64,000 nucleotides of DNA from JBGPLJ01 sp035644395 (GCA_035644395.1 DASQOR010000043.1:62001-126000); one strand, 5' to 3'; shown: positions 34,994 through 44,452, counted from the stretch's first letter. A program made the numbers and translations. The notes: generated by a model from the sequence alone, not told the origin.

Positions 34994-35605
34994 ATGATTT
35001 CGACTCGACCGCTGATCGCCCTCTTCGCACTTCTTGCCGTGAATGCGGTGTTCGCCGCCGACCCGGCGCCGGATGCGCCGCCGGCCGCGACCGATCAGGG
35101 CCCGAAGCACACGCGCGTGCGCATCGCGACGAACCTCGGCGTCATCGTCGTGGAGCTCGAAGACGAACGCGCGCCGCTCACGGTCGCGAATTTCCTGCAG
35201 TACGTGCGCGAAGGGCACTACAACGGCACCACCTTTCACCACGTCGCGGTGAATTTCGTCGTGCAGGGCGGAGGTTTCACGCCGGACTTCAGGAAGAAAC
35301 CCGCGCGCGACGGAGTCTTCAACGAATCCGGCAACGGCCTGAAGAACGCCCGCGGCACCATCGGCATGGCGCGCGGCGACAAGAATCCGCACAGCGCGCA
35401 AGCGCAGTTCTTCTTCAACCTCACCGACAATGCCGACCTTGATCCGCTGCCGACCCGCTGGGGCTACGCGGTATTCGGCCACATCGTGCAGGGGCTCGAC
35501 GTGCTCGACCGCATCGGCAACGTCGCGACGGGCGCGGGCGGCGACTTCAAGGAAGACGTGCCCGTGAAAGCCGTGATCATGGAAAAGGTGGAGATCGTCC
35601 CGTAG
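34994..35605 (+). CDS. ppiA: Periplasmic cyclophilin-type peptidyl-prolyl cis-trans isomerase
   Basis: 203 residues: a signal peptide (MISTRPLIALFALLAVNAVFA), then a cyclophilin domain with NFLQYVREGHYNGTTFHHV, FVVQGGGFTPDF, ARGTIGMARGDKNPHSAQAQ and FFFNLTDNADLDP. Secretion makes it a PpiA-type periplasmic enzyme, in contrast to cytosolic PpiB. It is eight bases upstream of lpxH, so the pair is probably co-transcribed. Confidence 0.92.
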   Translation: MISTRPLIALFALLAVNAVFAADPAPDAPPAATDQGPKHTRVRIATNLGVIVVELEDERAPLTVANFLQYVREGHYNGTTFHHVAVNFVVQGGGFTPDFRKKPARDGVFNESGNGLKNARGTIGMARGDKNPHSAQAQFFFNLTDNADLDPLPTRWGYAVFGHIVQGLDVLDRIGNVATGAGGDFKEDVPVKAVIMEKVEIVP

Positions 35606-35613
35606 CCGGATCC

Positions 35614-36339
35614 ATGACGACGCTATTCATTTCGGACCTTCATCTCGACCCGAGCCGGCCGGATATCGCTTCGCAATTCCTTGAGTTCCTCGAAGGCGAG
35701 GCGAGCTCCGCCGAAGCGCTATACATCCTCGGCGACCTCTTCGAGGTCTGGGTGGGCGACGACGATCCGGAGCCGGAGAAGCGGCGGGCCGTCGCGGGCC
35801 TGAAGCGCCTGAGCGATCGCGGCGTGCCCTGCTTCCTCATGCACGGCAATCGGGATTTTCTCCTCGGATCGCGCTTCGCCGGCGAGACGGGCTGCCGAAT
35901 TCTTGACGACCCGACGATCGTGCACCTGTACGGGTCGCGCGTGCTCGCGACGCACGGCGACATGTTGTGCACCGACGATATTTCGTATCAGCGCCTGCGC
36001 ACGACGGTGCGCGACCTCGGCTGGCAGTCGATGTTTCTCGCGCTAGCCGTGGAGCAGCGGCTGGCCCTCGCGACGGAAGCGCGCGCCGGCAGCAAGGATC
36101 ACGTCTCGAGGATGAGCGCCGAGATCATGGACGTGAATCCCGCCGCGGTGCAGAGCGCGATGCGCGCGGCAGGCGTGACGCTTCTCCTGCACGGCCACAC
36201 GCACCGGCCGAAGGTGCATGAGCTCAGCGTCGACGGCAAACCCTCGAAGCGCATCGTGCTCGGCGACTGGTACGACCAGGGGAGCGTCCTGCGCTGGAAT
36301 GACCGCGGCTTCGACCTCGTCACGCTCGAGCGCAACTAG
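35614..36339 (+). CDS. lpxH: UDP-2,3-diacylglucosamine diphosphatase LpxH (lipid A synthesis)
   Basis: 241 residues with the calcineurin-like metallophosphoesterase motifs DLHLD, YILGDLFEVWVGDD, HGNRDFLLG, THGDMLCTDD and LLHGHTHRP. It hydrolyses UDP-2,3-diacylglucosamine to lipid X and UMP at the inner membrane, the fourth step of lipid A synthesis. Its stop TAG shares the palindromic CTAG (36336-36339) with the stop of the convergent miaE. Confidence 0.95.
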   Translation: MTTLFISDLHLDPSRPDIASQFLEFLEGEASSAEALYILGDLFEVWVGDDDPEPEKRRAVAGLKRLSDRGVPCFLMHGNRDFLLGSRFAGETGCRILDDPTIVHLYGSRVLATHGDMLCTDDISYQRLRTTVRDLGWQSMFLALAVEQRLALATEARAGSKDHVSRMSAEIMDVNPAAVQSAMRAAGVTLLLHGHTHRPKVHELSVDGKPSKRIVLGDWYDQGSVLRWNDRGFDLVTLERN

Positions 36340-36950
36340 ACGCGCTCCGGCACTCCGGAGTGAAAACGGAATTGCGGGTCGGGGCCCGTGATGAGATCCG
36401 CTTCCGTCGCAGAAAGTACGGCGAGACGGGCGTTCGTATCGAGCTCATGCTCGTCCGCGTGCCGCCGCGCGAGATCCATGTAGATCGTGCGATGCCGGGC
36501 TTCGGACTCCGCCAGGCCCCGGTAGAGTTCGGCCATCGGCCCGTCGAGTCGCGGTGCAAGCCGTTCGAACCGCTCACAGGAACGCGCTTCGATCAGGGCG
36601 CCGATCACCAGCAGATCGAGCTTGCGGGCGGGCTCATGCGCGACGAGCTGCCTGCGAAGGCCGGCGGCGTAACGTGACGGCGACAGACGCTGGTGGCGCA
36701 CGCCGAGGCGCGTCATCAGCTTTTCCACCTGCTCGAAGTGCCTGAGTTCTTCCCGCGCCAGCCGGGACAGCTGGCGCGAAAGGGGCTGGTCCTGCGGATA
36801 GGTGAAAAGAAAAGCGAGCGCCGTGGATGCGGCCTTCTTTTCGCAGTTTGCGTGATCGACGAGGAGTTCCTGCCAATCGACGCAAGCCCTTGCGAGCCAG
36901 GCTTCGGGCGTGCGGGCCCGCAGGATCGACTTCTCCCCGGGTCCGCTCAC
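36336..36950 (-). CDS. miaE: tRNA-(ms2io6A)-hydroxylase MiaE
   Basis: 204 residues, ferritin-like diiron enzyme. Metal ligands are suggested by LAREELRHFEQV, IGALIEARSCERFE and SEARHRTIYMDLA. It hydroxylates the isopentenyl side chain of ms2i6A37 in tRNAs that read UNN codons, an oxygen-dependent step. The start overlaps the stop of the upstream protein kinase gene by four bases. The last four bases overlap lpxH on the other strand. Confidence 0.9.
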   Translation of the reverse strand: MSGPGEKSILRARTPEAWLARACVDWQELLVDHANCEKKAASTALAFLFTYPQDQPLSRQLSRLAREELRHFEQVEKLMTRLGVRHQRLSPSRYAAGLRRQLVAHEPARKLDLLVIGALIEARSCERFERLAPRLDGPMAELYRGLAESEARHRTIYMDLARRHADEHELDTNARLAVLSATEADLITGPDPQFRFHSGVPERV

Positions 36951-38197
36951 GGGCTGGCCGCCGGGGACCCGAGCGAGTCGATGGCCCCGATGAGCGCGGT
37001 GGCGCTCTGGAAACGCTTCGCCGGCGCCTTCGCGAGCATGCGCTCGACGAGCGGCTGCAGATGCCCGCTGTCGGGCGGCAGCATCGGCACGCTCTCCTGG
37101 GCATGCTTGTAGATGACCTCCATCGGCGTGCGGCCGAGGAAGGGCTTCTCCCCCGTGCAGAGTTCGAAGAAGAGCGCGCCGAGACTGTAGATGTCGCTGC
37201 GCTCGTCGCAGCCGTGGCCGTGACCCTGCTCGGGGCTCATGTAATACGGCGTGCCGAAGATCTCGCCGGTCGCCGTGATGTCGGCCTCGAGCTCGAGCTG
37301 CTTGGCGAGCCCGAAATCGATCAGCGCGATCGACCCGTCCCGGCGCAGCATCACGTTGCCGGGCTTCAGGTCACGGTGCAGGACGCCCACGGCGTGAATC
37401 GCCTCGAGCGCACAAGCCATCTGGCGCAGGTACCCAAGGGCCTGCGGCGGATCCATCGGCCGCTTGAGGCGCTCGCGCAGGTCGCCGTGCGGGAAATATT
37501 CCATGGCGATATACGCATGGTCGTCGGCGATGCCGAGATCGTGAATGCGCACGACGTTCGGATGCTCGACCTTGGAGACGACTTCGTACTCCTGCAGGAA
37601 GCGGTCGAAGCTCAGGCTCCCTTCCTTCACGTCAGGCACTTCGTGGAATACCTTGAGGACGACGAGGTCGCCCGCACGCTCGCTTTCCGCGAGAAACACG
37701 GTGCAGAGCTTGCCGGCCTGGATGACCCGGATGAAGCGCTCGCCCTTGATCGTCACATCGCCGAAGCGGTACATGCGTGCCGCTTCGGGCTGGCTCTTGA
37801 ACACGGCCCGCAGACGCTTGCGCTGGCGCGCGGCCTCGCCGATGGCACCGCTGAACTGCCGATGGTCGAGCCGGTCGCGCGCGAAGAAATGCTCGGCGCC
37901 AGCCTGCACCGCACGCCGCATGACCTCGGCGTTCAATTCCGGGACGAGGAAGATGACGGGAGGAAACTGCGGGCGCGACGTGTATTCGCGCAGGGCGTCG
38001 AAGTCCGAGTTGCTGCCGGCTTCAGCATCGAGCAGCACGACGTCGAACGCGGCCGCCGTGAATTCCGCGGCGAGCGGGCCGTCCCGCCCGCCGTCGCGCT
38101 CGGCGATCTCGACATCGGGCCAGGCCGTTTCAAGATGCAGCCGCAACAGGCGCCGAAAGTCGGCGCTTGCCGCGATGACCAGGATCCGGGGAGCCAC
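36947..38197 (-). CDS. Receiver-like domain fused to a Ser/Thr protein kinase
   Basis: 416 residues. The N-terminal 120 residues have a receiver fold pattern (ILVIAASADFRRLLRLHL, FDVVLLDAEAG with Asp57 as possible acceptor, AVQAGAEHFFARD). The usual acidic pair after the first strand and the distal Lys are missing, so phosphorylation is doubtful. The kinase domain follows from about residue 145: VVLKVF (Lys), LHRDLKPGNVML (catalytic loop, near 275), LIDFGLAK (metal-binding Asp) and GTPYYMSPEQ. The glycine-rich loop is poor. No membrane helix, so it is cytosolic. It overlaps miaE by four bases and follows glycerate kinase by 17. Confidence 0.87.
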   Translation of the reverse strand: MAPRILVIAASADFRRLLRLHLETAWPDVEIAERDGGRDGPLAAEFTAAAFDVVLLDAEAGSNSDFDALREYTSRPQFPPVIFLVPELNAEVMRRAVQAGAEHFFARDRLDHRQFSGAIGEAARQRKRLRAVFKSQPEAARMYRFGDVTIKGERFIRVIQAGKLCTVFLAESERAGDLVVLKVFHEVPDVKEGSLSFDRFLQEYEVVSKVEHPNVVRIHDLGIADDHAYIAMEYFPHGDLRERLKRPMDPPQALGYLRQMACALEAIHAVGVLHRDLKPGNVMLRRDGSIALIDFGLAKQLELEADITATGEIFGTPYYMSPEQGHGHGCDERSDIYSLGALFFELCTGEKPFLGRTPMEVIYKHAQESVPMLPPDSGHLQPLVERMLAKAPAKRFQSATALIGAIDSLGSPAASP

Positions 38198-38214
38198 GGC
38201 CGCGCCCTGACGCC

Positions 38215-39492
38215 CTAGCGGCGGGCGAGCGTGCTCGGCACGCGCAGGCCGATGACGAGATCCCCGACATTCGTGCCGGTCGGACCGGTGCTCACCAGGT
38301 CACCGCTTGCTTCCAGGAACGAACCCGAGTCGCAGCGATCGAGGCAGGTCTGCGCATCGAAGCCCGCGATCGTGCCGCGATCGAGCGTCGAGCCGTCGAC
38401 CAGCGCGCCCGCATCGTTCGTCGGGCCATCGGTTCCATCCGAGCCCGCCGCAAGCAGGGCGAGATCGTCGTGACCCGCGAGGAGCCGCGCCGCGGCAAGC
38501 GCAAGGTGCTGGTTGCGCCCGCCACGGCCCGGCGACTCGGGCAGGACCACCGTGGACTCGCCGCCCCAGAGATTCAGATCCGCCTCGCTCAGGATCATTT
38601 CATGCGCGCAATGCACGGCAAGCCGGCAGGCGTCGCCGGTGAAGTGCTGCGCGTGAACGGCAACCTTGAGGCCTTGCTTGACGCCCGCGACGTGCGCGGC
38701 CTCGAGCGCATCGTCGAGCCGCGCGATCACCTCGCGCTCGATCCTGAGGTCGTCCGGGATGGTGGCGGGGAGCGCGGATTTCATGATGGCCTGGACCCAC
38801 GCCGGCATCCGGCCGGGTCCGATCACGGACTCCGGTGCCCCGAGGATTCCGGAACCGATGACCGAGGGATCATCGCCCGGCACGTCGCTGACGAGAAACG
38901 CATGCACGTCGAAGCCACCCAGATGGCGCAGGAGCCTCCCTCCTTTGATGAGCGACAGGGTCTTGCGGATCCGGTTGAGCCCGATGATGTCGAGTCCGAT
39001 CGACAGGCCCCACTCATTCACCTTCCTCAGATCGGCGAACGACACGCCTTCCGGCAGCGCCTCGACGAGGCTCGACGCGCCGCCCGAAATCAGGAAGAGG
39101 ACTTTCTGTGCGGGCGCGAGGCCTTGCAGCCGGCGCAGCAGCTCGGCACCCGCTGCGAGGCTGCGCTCATCGGGTAGCGGGTGTCCGCTCGCCAGGCAGG
39201 TTACGCCGGCGGCGCGTTCGAGCCCGGGATCGAAATGACGATCCTTCGAGATCACCAGCGCTTCGATGACCCGCGGGCCCAGGCAATCGAGCGCACCGAG
39301 CGTCATCGCGGACGCGGCTTTGCCGATCGCGAACACCCGCCAGTCATTGCAATCCGGGAGCCGGGCAGCCGCGGCACGCGTGCAGCTGCGGCCATTGACG
39401 CTCTCGAGCGCGCGCTCGAGCACACCGAGCAGCATGCGCCGGTGCGGATCGGACATCGGCAGTGACTTGAGCTCGCGTCCGCGCGCGTTCAC
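38215..39492 (-). CDS. Glycerate 2-kinase (GckA/TtuD, MOFRL family)
   Basis: Up to 425 residues. Signatures of type II glycerate kinase are visible: VFAIGKAASAMT, ASGHPLPDERS, LFLISGGASSLVEAL, KGGRLLRHLGG, VSDVPGDDPSVIGSG, LWGGESTVVLP, GRGGRNQHLALAAA and AAGSDGTDGPTNDAGA. The enzyme phosphorylates glycerate to 2-phosphoglycerate. The start is uncertain: a GTG at 39492 overlaps the purF stop (GTGA), while the ATG at 39456 gives a start closer to the conserved part. Some members are annotated as hydroxypyruvate reductase, which is a historical misnomer. Confidence 0.9.
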   Translation of the reverse strand: MNARGRELKSLPMSDPHRRMLLGVLERALESVNGRSCTRAAAARLPDCNDWRVFAIGKAASAMTLGALDCLGPRVIEALVISKDRHFDPGLERAAGVTCLASGHPLPDERSLAAGAELLRRLQGLAPAQKVLFLISGGASSLVEALPEGVSFADLRKVNEWGLSIGLDIIGLNRIRKTLSLIKGGRLLRHLGGFDVHAFLVSDVPGDDPSVIGSGILGAPESVIGPGRMPAWVQAIMKSALPATIPDDLRIEREVIARLDDALEAAHVAGVKQGLKVAVHAQHFTGDACRLAVHCAHEMILSEADLNLWGGESTVVLPESPGRGGRNQHLALAAARLLAGHDDLALLAAGSDGTDGPTNDAGALVDGSTLDRGTIAGFDAQTCLDRCDSGSFLEASGDLVSTGPTGTNVGDLVIGLRVPSTLARR

Positions 39493-41000
39493 GCGCCCCG
39501 CACGGCCCTGAGCGCGCGCCCGCGTTCCGCGCGCCGCCGCGACTTCGCATCGTCGGAGCGTTCGGTCTGCAGGCGGCTCAGGTACTCCGGCGTCACGTCA
39601 CCCGTGACGTATTCGCCGGAAAAACAGGACGTGTCGAATTCTTCGATCTTGGCGTAGTCGTGGCGCACGGCCGCGAGCAGATCCGAGAGGTCCTGGTATA
39701 CGAGCCAGTCCGCGCCGATGATCTTCGCCACTTCATCCTCGGTGCGGTCCGCCGCGACCAGCTCGGAGGTCGCCGGCATGTCGATGCCGTACACGTTCGG
39801 GAAACGCACGGGCGGCGCGGCGGACGCGAAGTAGACCTTGCGCGCCCCGGCTTCGCGTGCAATTTCGATGATCTGCGCGGACGTGGTGCCGCGCACGATC
39901 GAATCGTCGACCAGCATCACGTTCTTGCCGCGAAACTCGAGATCGATCGCGTTCAGCTTGCTGCGCACGGATTTCTCGCGCTGCTCCTGGCCGGGCATGA
40001 TGAAGGTGCGGCCGATGTAGCGGTTCTTGATGAAGCCTTCCCGGTACTTTGTATTCAGCATGTGCGCGACCTGCAGCGCACTGGTGCGGCTCGTATCCGG
40101 AATCGGGATCACGACGTCGATGTCGTGATCGGGCTTGAGGCGCAGGATCTTCGCGGCGAGCCGCTCGCCCATCCTCAGGCGCGCCTTGTAGACCGAGATG
40201 TTGTCGATGATCGAGTCCGGGCGCGCGAAATAGACGTACTCGAAGATGCAGGGCGCGTGACGCACGGCGGCGACGCACTGCTGCGTGTAGAGCCTGCCCT
40301 GCTCGTCGACGTAGGCGGCCTCGCCCGGCGCCACGTCGCGCAGCAGCTTGAAGCCCAGCATGTCGAGCGCCACGCTTTCGGATGCGAGCATGAACTCGGG
40401 CCCGCGCGCCGTTTCGCGCCGCCCGATGACGAGCGGGCGGATGCCGTTCGGATCGCGAAAGCCGAGCACGCCATGGCCGATGATCATCGCGACGACCGCG
40501 TAGCCGCCGCGGCAGCGCCGGTACACGGCGCTCACGGCCGCGAAGATGTCCGCCGCCGTCACGCGCGGCGTTCCGACCCGCTGCAGTTCCGAAGCGAATA
40601 CGTTCAGCAGCACTTCGGAATCGGATTCCGTATTGAGGTGGCGCCGGTCTTCGCGCACCAGCACTTCGGCGAGTTCCGTCGCGTTCGTGAGGTTGCCGTT
40701 ATGGGCAAGGCAAATGCCGTAGGGAGCATTGACGTAGAAGGGTTGCGCTTCGAGCGCGTTGTCCGTGCCCGCCGTCGGATAGCGCACATGCCCGATACCG
40801 ACGCTCCCGCGCAGCTGCACCATGTGCTTCTGCTGGAAGACGTCGCGCACGAGGCCGCTCGCCTTGCGCTGGAAGAGCTCGCCGTCGCTCGAGGTCATCA
40901 TGCCGGCGGCGTCCTGGCCGCGGTGCTGGAGCACCGTGAGCGCGTCGTAGATGCGCTGGTTCACGAGGCCCGTTCCGACGATGCCGACGATTCCGCACAT
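39489..41000 (-). CDS. purF: Amidophosphoribosyltransferase PurF
   Basis: 503 residues. The mature N-terminal Cys (MCGIVGIVG) is the glutaminase nucleophile, without a propeptide. The phosphoribosyltransferase half has the PRPP-binding loop VMLVDDSIVRGTT. It catalyses the first committed step of purine synthesis. It is 20 bases downstream of cvpA, the order shared by most gammaproteobacteria. Confidence 0.98.
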   Translation of the reverse strand: MCGIVGIVGTGLVNQRIYDALTVLQHRGQDAAGMMTSSDGELFQRKASGLVRDVFQQKHMVQLRGSVGIGHVRYPTAGTDNALEAQPFYVNAPYGICLAHNGNLTNATELAEVLVREDRRHLNTESDSEVLLNVFASELQRVGTPRVTAADIFAAVSAVYRRCRGGYAVVAMIIGHGVLGFRDPNGIRPLVIGRRETARGPEFMLASESVALDMLGFKLLRDVAPGEAAYVDEQGRLYTQQCVAAVRHAPCIFEYVYFARPDSIIDNISVYKARLRMGERLAAKILRLKPDHDIDVVIPIPDTSRTSALQVAHMLNTKYREGFIKNRYIGRTFIMPGQEQREKSVRSKLNAIDLEFRGKNVMLVDDSIVRGTTSAQIIEIAREAGARKVYFASAAPPVRFPNVYGIDMPATSELVAADRTEDEVAKIIGADWLVYQDLSDLLAAVRHDYAKIEEFDTSCFSGEYVTGDVTPEYLSRLQTERSDDAKSRRRAERGRALRAVRGA

Positions 41001-41020
41001 GTTTCAGGCGCTCCTCAACA

Positions 41021-41515
41021 TCAGCTGCCCGGGGACTTCAGCGATTGACCCGCGTCGTCGACCAGAGATTTCACCATGGCGCCGGTCGAGTCGGCGAAGG
41101 CTCCCAGCTGCGAGTCGCGCCAGGACGGGCCATCGGTGAGCTTCAGGACATGCCCCAAGATGGAGACGACGCCGACAAGCACAAGGCCGCGCAACAAGCC
41201 GAAAAAGACGCCAAGCCCGCGGTCCAGCCAGCTGAGCGCGGAATGGCGGATGAAGTACCCGACGACCCCATTGGCGATGCCGCCAAGCACCAGGATGCCT
41301 ACCAGGATCAACCCACGGGCGACCCAGAGGCTTACTGGCCGCTCGGACAGGACTCCGCCGAGCTCCGGCTCGATGAGGTAGGCGAAGCGCCAAGCGCACC
41401 ACAGGCCTGCGATCCAGACGACGAGCGAAATGATTTCGCGGATGAGGCCTCGCACGAGGCCGATGATCGCCGACACCAGGACGATCGAGACGAGCAGGAT
41501 GTCGATGCCGGTCAT
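41021..41515 (-). CDS. cvpA: CvpA family inner-membrane protein
   Basis: 164 residues with four membrane helices; the first segment is IDILLVSIVLVSAIIGLVRG, and GLIREIISLVVWIAGLWCAW is characteristic. CvpA was named for colicin V production and is linked to envelope homeostasis; its biochemical role is unclear. It is positioned directly before purF. Confidence 0.93.
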   Translation of the reverse strand: MTGIDILLVSIVLVSAIIGLVRGLIREIISLVVWIAGLWCAWRFAYLIEPELGGVLSERPVSLWVARGLILVGILVLGGIANGVVGYFIRHSALSWLDRGLGVFFGLLRGLVLVGVVSILGHVLKLTDGPSWRDSQLGAFADSTGAMVKSLVDDAGQSLKSPGS

Positions 41516-41621
41516 GCAGGGATATCCTGAAGCAAGAAATCCAGTGGGCGACCCGTTTGCGGGTGCGGCATTCTAGCGGAAACAGGGTCGCGGCACACAG
41601 GCCCGCGTGACCGACCGCACA

Positions 41622-42254
41622 CTACGGAAGCGCCACAACCGAGGCCGTCTCGCCGTCGCGCTTCAGGCGCGCGATCAGGTCCTCGGCGGCCTCGCGGGTC
41701 GGCTCCGGCCCGACGCGCACCCGATGCAGCAGATGCGAGCCGGTGCCGATGGGCGACACGAATGCCCGATAGCCCTGGCCGCGGAGTTTCGCTGCGAGTC
41801 GTTCCGCATTTTCCGCCTTTGAGAAACTGCCGAGCTGCGCGCCCCAGGACGCATCGTTACCGGTGCCGGCCACGGCGGCTTTGGCGGCCTCGGGCTTCGT
41901 CGCCACGGGCTTGTCCGCCGCGGGCTTGTCGGCCGCGGCCGCTTGCGGACGCGACTCGGCCTCCGGCGACGCTTGCGCCGTGCTTGCCGGTTCCGGCGCG
42001 CTGATGGCTGGAAGTTGCTGGGTCCCCTGGGCGGGCGGCGCGGGCGTTGCCGGTTTCGCGTCGGCCGCCTGCGAACCCGCGGGCTTCACGGGATTGCCGA
42101 GCTCGATGATGTAGCTGCGTGTGGTCCCGCCGGCCGCAGTGCCGTTGGCAGCCGCGCCGCGACGCGGCCCGGAAAGTATTTCGGGAACGAGGAGCACGAT
42201 CACCGCAACGAAGATGATCGCGCCGACCAGGCGTTCTTTCGACGGAGTGTCCAT
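41622..42254 (-). CDS. dedD: SPOR-domain cell division protein (DedD-like)
   Basis: 210 residues: a short cytoplasmic start, one membrane helix (LVGAIIFVAVIVLLVPEIL), a long Ala/Pro/Lys-rich linker and a C-terminal SPOR domain (SWGAQLGSFSKAENAERLAA, LLHRVRVGPEPTREAAEDLI) that binds denuded glycans at the septum. Position between folC and cvpA supports the dedD assignment. The linker is of low complexity. Confidence 0.9.
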   Translation of the reverse strand: MDTPSKERLVGAIIFVAVIVLLVPEILSGPRRGAAANGTAAGGTTRSYIIELGNPVKPAGSQAADAKPATPAPPAQGTQQLPAISAPEPASTAQASPEAESRPQAAAADKPAADKPVATKPEAAKAAVAGTGNDASWGAQLGSFSKAENAERLAAKLRGQGYRAFVSPIGTGSHLLHRVRVGPEPTREAAEDLIARLKRDGETASVVALP

Positions 42255-42289
42255 GCGAGGGGCGGAACTCGTGCGTCAGGCGAACCGGC

Positions 42290-43582
42290 TCAGGTTTTGG
42301 GCGCGCGCGAGTATAGCCGATGCCACTCGAGCGCGGGACCGACGACGTGAAACGAACCGAAGACGACGACACGATCGCCCGCTTGCGCAACCGTGCGCGC
42401 GGCCTCAAGGGCTGCCCGCAGCGAGCCGGCGCGCCGCGCGTGCACCGTGCGGCCCGCGAACGCGCGCCGCTCAAGCTCGTCGGCGGCGAGCCCCCGCTCG
42501 CCGGGTAAGTCGACCAGCAGCCATTCGTCGATGACGGGCGCGACCGCCGCGACTATGGCTGCGACGTCTTTGTCCTTGAGCGCTCCGAACACGGCGATCA
42601 CGCGGCCCGCCGGCCGCAGGTCACGAAGATTCTCGGCCAGCGTCGCCGCTGCAGCGGCATTGTGGGCCACGTCGAAGATCCATTCGACGCTGCCGCTTGC
42701 AACGCGCTCGAATCGTCCGGCCAGCTCGACGGACTCGAGCCCCTGCGCTACAGCAGCGCGCGACACCGCCAAGCGGTCGGCAAGGGTTTCGAGCACGGCA
42801 AGCACGGCGGCGGCGTTATCGAACTGCCGCGCGCCGGCAAGCGCCGGCGCCGGCAGGTCGTCATAGGAAGTGGCCGCGCCCTCCCATCGCCACCGCGCGC
42901 CGGCGTGCGACCAGCGGAAATCACGGCCGGGTTCGACCAGGCGTGCGCCGATCTCGCGAGCGGCCTGCCGCACGGACGCCGGCATCGCGCGGTCCCCCAG
43001 CACTGCCGCCCGACCGGCGCGAAAGATGCCGGCCTTCTCGCGGCCGATCGCTTCCAGGGTCGCGCCCAGCCATTCGACGTGATCGATGCCGACACTCACG
43101 AGCAAGGCCGAGTCGGCGTCGATGATGTTGACCGCGTCGAGCCGCCCGCCGAGGCCGACTTCGAGAATGAGCGCGTCGAGCCGGGCATCGGCGAAGAGAA
43201 AGAGCGCGGCCAGCGTGTTGTACTCGAAAAAGGTGAGACTCACCGCGCCACGGACATCCTCGATCCGCTCGAACGCCCGCATCAGCGCCGCGTCGCTCGC
43301 CTCGACACCGGCGATGCGGACGCGTTCGTTGTAGCGGCTCAGGTGCGGAGAGGTGAACGTTCCCACCTTGAGGCGTCCGGCACCCAGGATGCCGTCGAGC
43401 AGCGCAACGCAGGAACCCTTGCCGTTGGTGCCGCCGACGGTGATCACGGGGCAGTCGAACGCACCGAGGCCAAGCGCCGCGAAGACCCGCTGCACGCGCT
43501 CGAGGCCGAGATCGATCGTCGAGGGGTGCAGGCGCTCCTGCCAGGCGAGCCAGGCGTCGAGCGATGCAAAGCGGGCGCTCAC
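42290..43582 (-). CDS. folC: Bifunctional folylpolyglutamate synthase / dihydrofolate synthase FolC
   Basis: 430 residues of the Mur ligase fold. The ATP loop is VGGTNGKGSCVALLDGIL, and further motifs are GTFTSPHLSRYNERVRI, EVGLGGRLDAVNIIDAD and DVAHNAAAAATLAENL. It adds glutamate to dihydropteroate and to folates. Six bases downstream of accD and 35 upstream of dedD, one operon. Confidence 0.95.
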   Translation of the reverse strand: MSARFASLDAWLAWQERLHPSTIDLGLERVQRVFAALGLGAFDCPVITVGGTNGKGSCVALLDGILGAGRLKVGTFTSPHLSRYNERVRIAGVEASDAALMRAFERIEDVRGAVSLTFFEYNTLAALFLFADARLDALILEVGLGGRLDAVNIIDADSALLVSVGIDHVEWLGATLEAIGREKAGIFRAGRAAVLGDRAMPASVRQAAREIGARLVEPGRDFRWSHAGARWRWEGAATSYDDLPAPALAGARQFDNAAAVLAVLETLADRLAVSRAAVAQGLESVELAGRFERVASGSVEWIFDVAHNAAAAATLAENLRDLRPAGRVIAVFGALKDKDVAAIVAAVAPVIDEWLLVDLPGERGLAADELERRAFAGRTVHARRAGSLRAALEAARTVAQAGDRVVVFGSFHVVGPALEWHRLYSRAPKT

Positions 43583-43588
43583 CGCGCG

Positions 43589-44452
43589 TCAGTCGGTCGC
43601 GACGGGCTGGCCCATGTAGAGCCTCAAGAGGCTGCCGATGCGGTCGCGTTCGTCGCGGCGGTCGACGATCATGTCGACGGCTCCGTGCTCGAGCAGGAAT
43701 TCGGCCCGCTGGAAGCCTTCCGGCAAGGTTTCCCGGACCGTCTGCTGGATGACGCGCGGGCCGGCAAATCCGATGAGCGCCTTCGGTTCCGCGATGTTGA
43801 CGTCGCCCAGCATGGCAAGGCTCGCGGACACCCCACCGGTCGTCGGATCGGTGAGCACCGAAATGAAGGGCACATGGGCCGCGGCCAGGCGCGCGAGGGC
43901 TGCGCTCGTCTTCGCCATCTGCAGGAGCGAATACAGGGCTTCCTGCATGCGCGCGCCGCCACTCGCGGAGAAACAGACGAGCGGGAGCCTCTCCTTGAGG
44001 CATAGCTCGACAGCGCGCGTGAATCGCTCGCCGACGACCGAACCCATGGAGCCGCCCATGAATTTGAACTCGAACGCGCAGGCAACGATGCCGAGACCCT
44101 TGAGCGTGCCCCGCATCACGACCAGTGCATCGCGCTCGCCCGTACCCTTCTGGGCGGCGGTCAGCCGATCGCGATAGCGCTTGCTGTCGCGAAACTTGAG
44201 CGGATCCTCCGGTTCGATCCCGGTCGCCACTTCCACCGCCGTTCCGGAATCGAGGAAGCGCAGCAGCCGCTCGCGCGCGCCGATGCGCATGTGGTGGCTG
44301 CATTTCGGGCAGACATGGAGGTTGCGCTCGAGCTCCGCGCGATAGAGCACGGCGTCGCACGCGCTGCACTTCATCCATAGCCCCTCCGGCACCGAGCGGG
44401 TGCGCCGCTCGGTCTTGATGCGCGAAGGGACGATGCGCTCAAACCATGACAT
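43589..44452 (-). CDS. accD: Acetyl-CoA carboxylase carboxyltransferase subunit beta
   Basis: 287 residues. An N-terminal C4 zinc ribbon (CSACDAVL, CPKCSHHMRI) precedes a crotonase-like carboxyltransferase core (FSASGGARMQEALYSLLQMA, TDPTTGGVSASLAMLGDV, GFAGPRVIQQTVRETLPEGF). With AccA it moves the carboxyl group from biotin to acetyl-CoA, starting fatty acid synthesis. Its start overlaps the truA end by 14 bases. The trp genes often found between truA and accD in relatives are absent. Confidence 0.97.
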   Translation of the reverse strand: MSWFERIVPSRIKTERRTRSVPEGLWMKCSACDAVLYRAELERNLHVCPKCSHHMRIGARERLLRFLDSGTAVEVATGIEPEDPLKFRDSKRYRDRLTAAQKGTGERDALVVMRGTLKGLGIVACAFEFKFMGGSMGSVVGERFTRAVELCLKERLPLVCFSASGGARMQEALYSLLQMAKTSAALARLAAAHVPFISVLTDPTTGGVSASLAMLGDVNIAEPKALIGFAGPRVIQQTVRETLPEGFQRAEFLLEHGAVDMIVDRRDERDRIGSLLRLYMGQPVATD

